A stretch of DNA of 64,000 bases from Lysobacteraceae bacterium P. Lineage in GTDB: Bacteria > Pseudomonadota > Gammaproteobacteria > Xanthomonadales > Xanthomonadaceae. Position 1 is the first letter of the stretch. Every line of letters begins with the position of its first letter. The stretch is from assembly GCA_005503055.1 (NCBI GenBank), contig SCOX01000009.1:62001-126000 (forward strand), given 5' to 3'. Under the pieces are notes generated by a model that made no database searches, was not told the origin of the DNA, and saw nothing but the letters and a program-made list of their open reading frames with translations. A program made the translations under genes and the position numbers. This document shows positions 59,083 through 64,000 of this stretch, piece by piece.

Positions 59083-60137
59083 ACGATCGCCAGCCCGTAT
59101 TGCCGCGCGCGCACGGTTCAGCGGTGCTGAGCGCGAAGATGCGCAGCGTGCCGGAGGATTTCCTCGTCGAGGAACTTCCCGGCTTCGAGCCGACCGGCAG
59201 CGGCGAACACCTGTTGCTTACCGTCGAGAAGCGCGGCATCAACACCGCGTTCGCCGCCAGGCGCATCGCGCAATGGGCGGGCGTGGGCGAAGTCGCGATC
59301 GGCTACGCGGGCCTGAAGGATCGCCACGCCGTCACGCGCCAGCGTTTCAGCGTGCACCTGCCGAAGAAAGTCGCGCCGGATTTGGCGCCGCTGGATTTCG
59401 CAGAAGGCGAGGAACGGCTGCGTGTCATCGAACACACCTGGCACGCGAAGAAACTGCCGCGCGGCGCGCTGGCGGGCAACCGCTTCGTGCTGACGCTGCG
59501 TGGCGTCGAAGGCGAACGCGCGGCGATCGAGGCGCGCCTGCGCGCCATCGCCGAACGCGGCGTGCCCAACTATTTCGGCGAGCAGCGTTTCGGACGCGAC
59601 GGCGACAACGTCGCCAACGCGCGCGCCATGTTCGCCGGGCGACGCGTGCGCCGCGAACAGCGCACGCTGCTGATCTCGGCTGCGCGCTCGGAACTGTTCA
59701 ATCGGGTGCTGGCCGCACGCGTGAGCGAGGGCTGTTGGGACGCGCCGCTCGACGGCGAGGTGTGGATGCTCGACGGCAGCCGCAGCGTGTTCGGCCCGGA
59801 GCCTTTCGACGACGCGCTGGCGCAACGGCTGCACGCCTTCGACATCCATCCCACCGGCCCGCTGTGGGGAAAGGGCGAGTTGCGCAGCGCTGGCGAATCG
59901 GCGCGGCTGGAGCAGGCAACGCTGGATGGCGAGGAAGCGCTCGCGCTGCGGGCGGGACTGGAGGCGGAAGGGCTGAAGCAGGAGCGCCGTTCCCTGCGCC
60001 TGAAGCCCGCCGACCTCGCGTGGACGTGGCGTGAGGAGGACGCGCTGGAACTCGGTTTCGCGTTGCCGCCGGGGACGTACGCGACCGTGGTCCTGGACGA
60101 ACTGGGCGACGTCCGTACGGTCGGACGCCCCGGCTGA
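59079..60137 (+). CDS. truD: tRNA pseudouridine13 synthase TruD
   Basis: 352 residues from a GTG that overlaps the ispF stop (GTGA). TruD pattern: [33 protein letters not shown], the catalytic Asp in [14 protein letters not shown] (about residue 84), [18 protein letters not shown], and [10 protein letters not shown]. It makes pseudouridine 13 in tRNA(Glu). It is the last gene of the overlapped ftsB-ispD-X-ispF-truD chain. Confidence 0.95.
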   Translation: MNDRQPVLPRAHGSAVLSAKMRSVPEDFLVEELPGFEPTGSGEHLLLTVEKRGINTAFAARRIAQWAGVGEVAIGYAGLKDRHAVTRQRFSVHLPKKVAPDLAPLDFAEGEERLRVIEHTWHAKKLPRGALAGNRFVLTLRGVEGERAAIEARLRAIAERGVPNYFGEQRFGRDGDNVANARAMFAGRRVRREQRTLLISAARSELFNRVLAARVSEGCWDAPLDGEVWMLDGSRSVFGPEPFDDALAQRLHAFDIHPTGPLWGKGELRSAGESARLEQATLDGEEALALRAGLEAEGLKQERRSLRLKPADLAWTWREEDALELGFALPPGTYATVVLDELGDVRTVGRPG

Positions 60138-60285
60138 CGCACACATCGGGCCGATAACCCCGCCGTTCGTCGGAAAGCACCTGCCGGCACTGGCCTGCCT
60201 TGGACGGCGGCGTATACCGGAATTGCAGCGTCCAACGCGCTGCCGCCGTGTCACCAGGCTCGGCGACCGTCATGGAGATGTCGTC

Positions 60286-60528
60286 ATGAACGCATCGCTA
60301 CGCATGGCCGTGTTGCTGTCCGTCGTGGGCCTGTCGGCCTGCGCGGGCATGGAATCCAAGACCACCTATGTTCCCGAGCCCAAGGCACCCTCGATCATGG
60401 ATGCCAATGAGGAATACATGGCATATGTCGAGCGCGTCGCCCGTCGCCGCGGCCTCGAAGTGGTCTGGGTGAACGTGCCGCGCAAGACGCCGGCTCAGAT
60501 CGCGCAGGAAAGCGGTCAGCCCAAGTAA
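60286..60528 (+). CDS. Small lipoprotein of unknown function
   Basis: 80 residues: signal peptide with lipobox LSAC (Cys at about 19) followed by a short soluble part (TYVPEPKAPSIMDANEEYMAYVERVARRRGLEVVWVNVPRKT). A GGAGATG ribosome binding site lies about 6-10 nt before the ATG. I do not recognise the family. It is separated from truD by 148 nt with no clear terminator. Confidence 0.75.
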   Translation: MNASLRMAVLLSVVGLSACAGMESKTTYVPEPKAPSIMDANEEYMAYVERVARRRGLEVVWVNVPRKTPAQIAQESGQPK

Positions 60529-60561
60529 TCCCTGCTCGGCGCCCTCCGGCCTCTAACCGGC

Positions 60562-61131
60562 TCAGGACGAGCGGAGGCGGCGGGGCGCGAGCAGCACCAA
60601 TACCGCACCGGTGCCGCCCTGTGCAGGCGGCGCGGAGTGGAAGGCCAGCACGTCTGCGCGATGCCGCAGCATGCGGTCCACCAGGTTCTTCAGCACCGGC
60701 AGCCCGCCCGCAGCGATCGAGGCGGCGCCGTGCAACCCCTTTCCGTGAACGATCCGCACGCATCCAACCCCGTGCTGGCGGGCGTCGTGCAGGAAGGCGC
60801 GCACCAGTTGTTCGGCCTCGCGCGTGTCCGCACCGTGCAGGTCCAGTTCCTCCTGCACGGAGATCTCGCCACGCTTGAGTTTCTGCAGCAGGCGCGGTGT
60901 CACTTCCTCGCGTCGATAGCTCAGGGCATCGCCGGCTTCGAGCGGGCTTTCGTCCAGTGCGTGGCGGAACTGCTCGCGCGCTAGCGCCTCGTCGCGCTCG
61001 GCCATGCGGGCGCGCGGGCGCGGCTTGGGCGCCGCGGGCGGCGGCGTGGTCTCGCGAATCGGCCGCACCGGTCCGATCGCTGAGCGGAACAGCGCGCCGT
61101 CGTCTTCGTCATCGTCACGTCGTTCGGGCAT
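60562..61131 (-). CDS. Smr-domain protein (Smr/MutS2 C-terminal type)
   Basis: 189 residues: a charged N-terminal region and then an Smr domain (about 95-180: ELDLHGADTREAEQLVRAFLHDARQHGVGCVRIVHGKGLH). The LDLHG and HGKG motifs are those of Smr endonuclease-like domains that nick branched DNA or cleave RNA. Stand-alone Smr proteins (YdaL-type) are of unclear role. It is convergent with the small lipoprotein gene and divergent from surE. Confidence 0.87.
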   Translation of the reverse strand: MPERRDDDEDDGALFRSAIGPVRPIRETTPPPAAPKPRPRARMAERDEALAREQFRHALDESPLEAGDALSYRREEVTPRLLQKLKRGEISVQEELDLHGADTREAEQLVRAFLHDARQHGVGCVRIVHGKGLHGAASIAAGGLPVLKNLVDRMLRHRADVLAFHSAPPAQGGTGAVLVLLAPRRLRSS

Positions 61132-61279
61132 GCGACAAGCCTAGCGTCGCCGGCCTCGATCGCAAGCCGTGCCGTGGGTCGCCGGAGCGGCCGGCGGCAT
61201 CGGCTATCATGGGACTTCGCGCGGCGCGGGCCCGACCCCACGCGTCTTCTCGATCCGGCAAGCGTCAGCAAGGGAGTCC

Positions 61280-62071
61280 ATGCGAGTTCTGGTGAGCAAC
61301 GATGACGGCGTCGACGCGCCGGGCATCCGCGTCCTGGCCGAAGGCCTGAGAGCGGCGGGCCACGAAGTCCTGATGGTGGCGCCCGACCGCGACCGCTCGG
61401 GCGCCAGCAATTCGCTCACCCTGGACGCGCCCGTGCGCGTGCAGCAGCTAGACGATTCCACCTGGCGCGTGTTCGGCACGCCGACCGACTGCGTGCACGT
61501 GGCCATCACCGGCATGTTCGAGGTCGAGCCCGACATCGTGGTTTCCGGGATCAACAACACCGCCAACCTGGGCGACGACGTCATCTATTCCGGCACCGTG
61601 GCCGCAGCGATGGAAGGCCGTTTCCTCGGCCTGCCCGCAGTGGCGATGTCGTTGCAGACCGTGGACCACACCGGCAGGCACTACGAAACCGCGGCACGCG
61701 CGGCGGTGGAAATCATTGCCCGCCTGCGCGTCGATCCGCTGCCCGCCGACACCATCCTCAACGTGAACGTGCCCGACGTGCCCTGGTCCGAAGTTCGCGG
61801 TTTCGAAGTCACGCGCCTGGGCAACCGCCATCGCGCCGAAGCCTGCATTCCGCAGCACGATCCGCGCGGACGGCAGTGGTGGTGGATCGGCCCGGCCGGC
61901 GCCGAGCAGGACGCCGGCCCCGGCACGGATTTCCACGCCGTGCGTACCGGGCATATTTCGATCACGCCGATCCAGGTCGACCTGACGCGTTATCACGCAC
62001 TGGAACAGGTGGCCAGCTGGGTCGATGGCCTGGCCACGTCGCTGGGGCACAAGCCGGAGCGCGTGGCATGA
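61280..62071 (+). CDS. surE: 5'-nucleotidase SurE
   Basis: 263 residues. SurE marks: [23 protein letters not shown] (metal-binding DD), [61 protein letters not shown]. It removes phosphate from nucleotides and polyphosphates. The start has a GGGAG ribosome binding site. It overlaps pcm by 4 nt (ATGA). Confidence 0.96.
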   Translation: MRVLVSNDDGVDAPGIRVLAEGLRAAGHEVLMVAPDRDRSGASNSLTLDAPVRVQQLDDSTWRVFGTPTDCVHVAITGMFEVEPDIVVSGINNTANLGDDVIYSGTVAAAMEGRFLGLPAVAMSLQTVDHTGRHYETAARAAVEIIARLRVDPLPADTILNVNVPDVPWSEVRGFEVTRLGNRHRAEACIPQHDPRGRQWWWIGPAGAEQDAGPGTDFHAVRTGHISITPIQVDLTRYHALEQVASWVDGLATSLGHKPERVA

Positions 62072-62760
62072 CGCTGCGCATGCGGTTGCAGCCGGAAGCC
62101 ATCGGCTCCGGGATGACTTCGCAGCGCGTGCGCGATCGCCTGGTCGATCGCCTGCGCGAAGGCCACCACGAAAGCGGGGGTATCCGTGACGAACGCGTGC
62201 TCAACGCGATCCGCACGGTGCCGCGTCATTTGTTCGTCGACGAGGCGCTGGCGACGCGCGCCTACGAGGACACCGCGCTTCCGATCGGCCACGGCCAGAC
62301 CATCTCGCAGCCTTGGGTGGTGGCGAAGATGACCGAGGCGTTGCTCGAATCCGGGCCGTCGAAAGTGCTCGAAATCGGCACCGGCTCGGGCTACCAGGCC
62401 GCGGTGCTCGCCGCGCTGGGGCTGGAAGTGCACACCGTCGAGCGCATCGGCGAACTGCTGCGCACCGCGCGCAAGCGCTTCCGCCAGCTGGGCATGAACG
62501 TGCGCAGCAAGCACGACGACGGCCGCATCGGTTGGCCGGAGAACGGCCCCTTCGACGCGATCATCGTGACCGCGGCCGCGCCCGCCCTGGTCGAGGCGCT
62601 GACCGGGCAGCTCGCGCCCGGTGGCACGCTCATCGCGCCCGTCGGTGGCGCCGGATCCCAATCGTTGCTGAAGCTGCGCAAGGACGCGGACGGCAATATC
62701 ACCCAGCAGACACTCGCACCGGTGGTATTCGTACCGCTGCTGTCGGGCATGGTCGACTGA
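62068..62760 (+). CDS. pcm: Protein-L-isoaspartate O-methyltransferase
   Basis: 230 residues. PCMT motifs: [57 protein letters not shown], and SAM motif [19 protein letters not shown]. It methylates damaged isoaspartyl residues so they can be repaired. The order surE-pcm is conserved in proteobacteria. The start shares 4 nt with the surE stop. Confidence 0.95.
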   Translation: MTLRMRLQPEAIGSGMTSQRVRDRLVDRLREGHHESGGIRDERVLNAIRTVPRHLFVDEALATRAYEDTALPIGHGQTISQPWVVAKMTEALLESGPSKVLEIGTGSGYQAAVLAALGLEVHTVERIGELLRTARKRFRQLGMNVRSKHDDGRIGWPENGPFDAIIVTAAAPALVEALTGQLAPGGTLIAPVGGAGSQSLLKLRKDADGNITQQTLAPVVFVPLLSGMVD

Positions 62761-62803
62761 GCGCCCGCCAAATACCGCACAATTTGAAGGACAGGGGCCC
62801 GCG

Positions 62804-63418
62804 TTGAAGATTTTCGGACCGTTGTACGAGCGCACCATCACCTGGGCGCGCCATCGCCATGCGCCCTCCCTGCTCACCGGGCTGAGCTTCGCCGAAGCCG
62901 TTGTCTTCCCCGTTCCGCCGGAAGTGATGCTGGCGCCAATGTGCCTGGCGCAGCCCAAGCGCGGGTTCTGGTTTGCCACGCTGAGCCTGGCCGGCTCGCT
63001 GGTCGGTGCGGTGGTCGGCTATGCGCTGGGCCATTTCGCCTACGAACTGGTCAAGCCGATGCTGGCCGCGCTGGGCTGGATGGAACGCATCGACGCGCAG
63101 GTGCAGCAGTTGCGCGAGATCGCCGCCCAGTCGCCGTGGCAGGCGTTCTGGCTGCTGGTTCTCGCCGGGTTCACGCCGATTCCGTTGAAGATATTCACCT
63201 GGGCGTCGGGCATCGTCGGTGTGCCGCTCGGGCCGTTCCTGGCCAGCATGTTCATCGGACGCGGCAAACGCGTGTACCTGGTCGCGCTGGCCATCCGCCT
63301 GGGTGGCGTGCGCGCGGAAGCGGCGCTGCGGCGTTACATCGAGCCGATCGGCTGGATCGCGTCGGCATTGCTGGTGGTCGCGCTGGGTTGGCTGGTGTGG
63401 AAGGCGCAGTTCGGATGA
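62804..63418 (+). CDS. yqaA: YqaA/DedA-like membrane protein
   Basis: 204 residues from a TTG at 62804 with AGGGG about 6 nt upstream; no ATG or GTG gives a complete N-terminus. SNARE-associated/DedA-type helices: LTGLSFAEAVVFPVPPEVMLAPMCLA, AGSLVGAVVGYALGHFAYEL, FWLLVLAGFTPIPLKIFTWASGIVG and a C-terminal helix. The role is not known; the DedA superfamily is linked to lipid-carrier recycling and membrane homeostasis. It sits between pcm and nlpD and overlaps nlpD by 4 nt. Confidence 0.87.
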   Translation: MKIFGPLYERTITWARHRHAPSLLTGLSFAEAVVFPVPPEVMLAPMCLAQPKRGFWFATLSLAGSLVGAVVGYALGHFAYELVKPMLAALGWMERIDAQVQQLREIAAQSPWQAFWLLVLAGFTPIPLKIFTWASGIVGVPLGPFLASMFIGRGKRVYLVALAIRLGGVRAEAALRRYIEPIGWIASALLVVALGWLVWKAQFG

Positions 63419-64000
63419 GAGGACGCATGACCGGAACATCGCGGGTCGTTGCCGCCACGTTGATCGCCGTCCTGCTGGGCGGCTGCGGGAGCGCGAAGGT
63501 CTATCGCGAGCCGGGCGCGTCGTCGCAGGCCCCTTCGCGCCCGAGGCCGGGCGTCAGCACCGCAGTGAGGAGCGGCGACACGCTGTTCGCCATCGCCTCG
63601 CGCAACGGCGTCCGGGTGCAGGACCTGGCCGCATGGAACGGCCTCGCGCCGCCGTACACGATCTACCCCGGGCAGCGCCTGCGCCTGTATCCCGCGGGCA
63701 AGGGCAGCAGCACGGCCGCGTCGCGTCCGCCGGCAACGACCCCGTCTAAGCCCGCGAGCGGCACGCCGCCGCCCGCCGCGACGCCCGCGCCCAAGCCCGC
63801 GGCGCCGGTGGCCAGCGACATCAAGTGGCGCTGGCCCGCGGACGGCGAACTGATCGGCCGCTACGTCACGGGCGAGCCGACCAAGCAGGGCATCGACATT
63901 GGCGGTGCCAGCGGCGCGCCGGTGCGCGCGGCGGCCGATGGCGTCGTCGTGTATTCCGGTTCGGGCTTGGTCGGCTATGGCGAGCTGATCATCATCAAGC
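63415..64000 (+). CDS. nlpD: NlpD-like LysM/M23 lipoprotein (partial, C-terminus cut)
   Basis: 195 residues are visible; the gene runs off the right edge. An ATG at 63415 overlaps the yqaA stop; ATG 63427 is the other candidate and lies closer to the signal peptide. Lipobox LLGGC (Cys at about 24), LysM domain (about 47-92: TAVRSGDTLFAIASRNGVRVQDLAAWNG...IYPGQRLRL), Pro/Ala-rich linker, and the beginning of an M23 domain (GIDIGGASGAPVRAAADGVVVYSGSGLVGYG). NlpD activates the amidase AmiC at the septum. The usual partner rpoS would lie further right. Confidence 0.88.
   Translation, partial: MRGRMTGTSRVVAATLIAVLLGGCGSAKVYREPGASSQAPSRPRPGVSTAVRSGDTLFAIASRNGVRVQDLAAWNGLAPPYTIYPGQRLRLYPAGKGSSTAASRPPATTPSKPASGTPPPAATPAPKPAAPVASDIKWRWPADGELIGRYVTGEPTKQGIDIGGASGAPVRAAADGVVVYSGSGLVGYGELIIIK

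Overview
This is a high-GC chromosomal stretch from a gammaproteobacterium of the Xanthomonadaceae/Lysobacteraceae, most like Lysobacter. The evidence is the gene order eno-ftsB-ispD-ispF-truD-surE-pcm-nlpD, the GspA/GspB pair at the left edge, a TonB-dependent receptor, and abundant xanthomonad-type REP hairpins in the gaps. I could not run a search, so the genus is an inference. No tRNA, rRNA, CRISPR array, phage or intact insertion sequence was recognised.

Layout. 1-3 kb: type II secretion assembly genes (gspB partial, gspA) and an EamA permease. 3-7.2 kb: a TonB receptor and a TfoX-like gene among repeats. 7.2-12.3 kb: yceI and a DUF1428 gene, converging on an ECF sigma factor with a long C-terminal extension, an SRPBCC protein, two DGPF/YCII proteins and two VOC proteins. 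This looks like an ECF42-type regulon, and both outer operons carry the same promoter-like motif. 12.3-20.3 kb: a LysR regulator divergent from a cupin gene, a permease, an atypical cyclase-family protein, a transporter, a Tat-type exported aldo/keto reductase, DUF72, VOC and GFA proteins. 20.3-26.1 kb: a 12-unit degenerate tandem array, a DUF885 metallopeptidase, and a compact molybdo-oxidoreductase / small protein / fdhD operon.

26-35 kb: DUF2785, a zinc-ribbon orphan, speG, an exported cyclophilin with a basic tail, a histone-H1-like protein, a PadR/sensor pair, phaZ, a methyltransferase and a HemJ/CopD-like membrane protein. 35-43 kb: a second copy of a 310-bp repeat, alkaline phosphatase, a dicarboxylate symporter, a GNAT protein, a lipoprotein, a NUDIX/subclass-B3 metallo-beta-lactamase pair, a flavin reductase and a thioesterase. 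43-50 kb: two NlpC/P60 hydrolases, slyD, DUF418, a DadA-like oxidase, a glutathione-reductase-like protein and an N-formylglutamate amidohydrolase.

50-64 kb is conserved housekeeping: parE, pyrG, kdsA, eno, then a tightly overlapped run ftsB-ispD-(secreted unknown)-ispF-truD, a small lipoprotein, an Smr protein, and surE-pcm-yqaA-nlpD (the last cut by the window edge). The core genes cover nucleotide, LPS, isoprenoid and envelope functions. The accessory genes in the first 50 kb are mostly stress, detoxification and envelope functions without an obvious single pathway. The most noteworthy signals are the shared ECF-type promoter pair, the array at 20.5-20.7 kb, and the repeat families.
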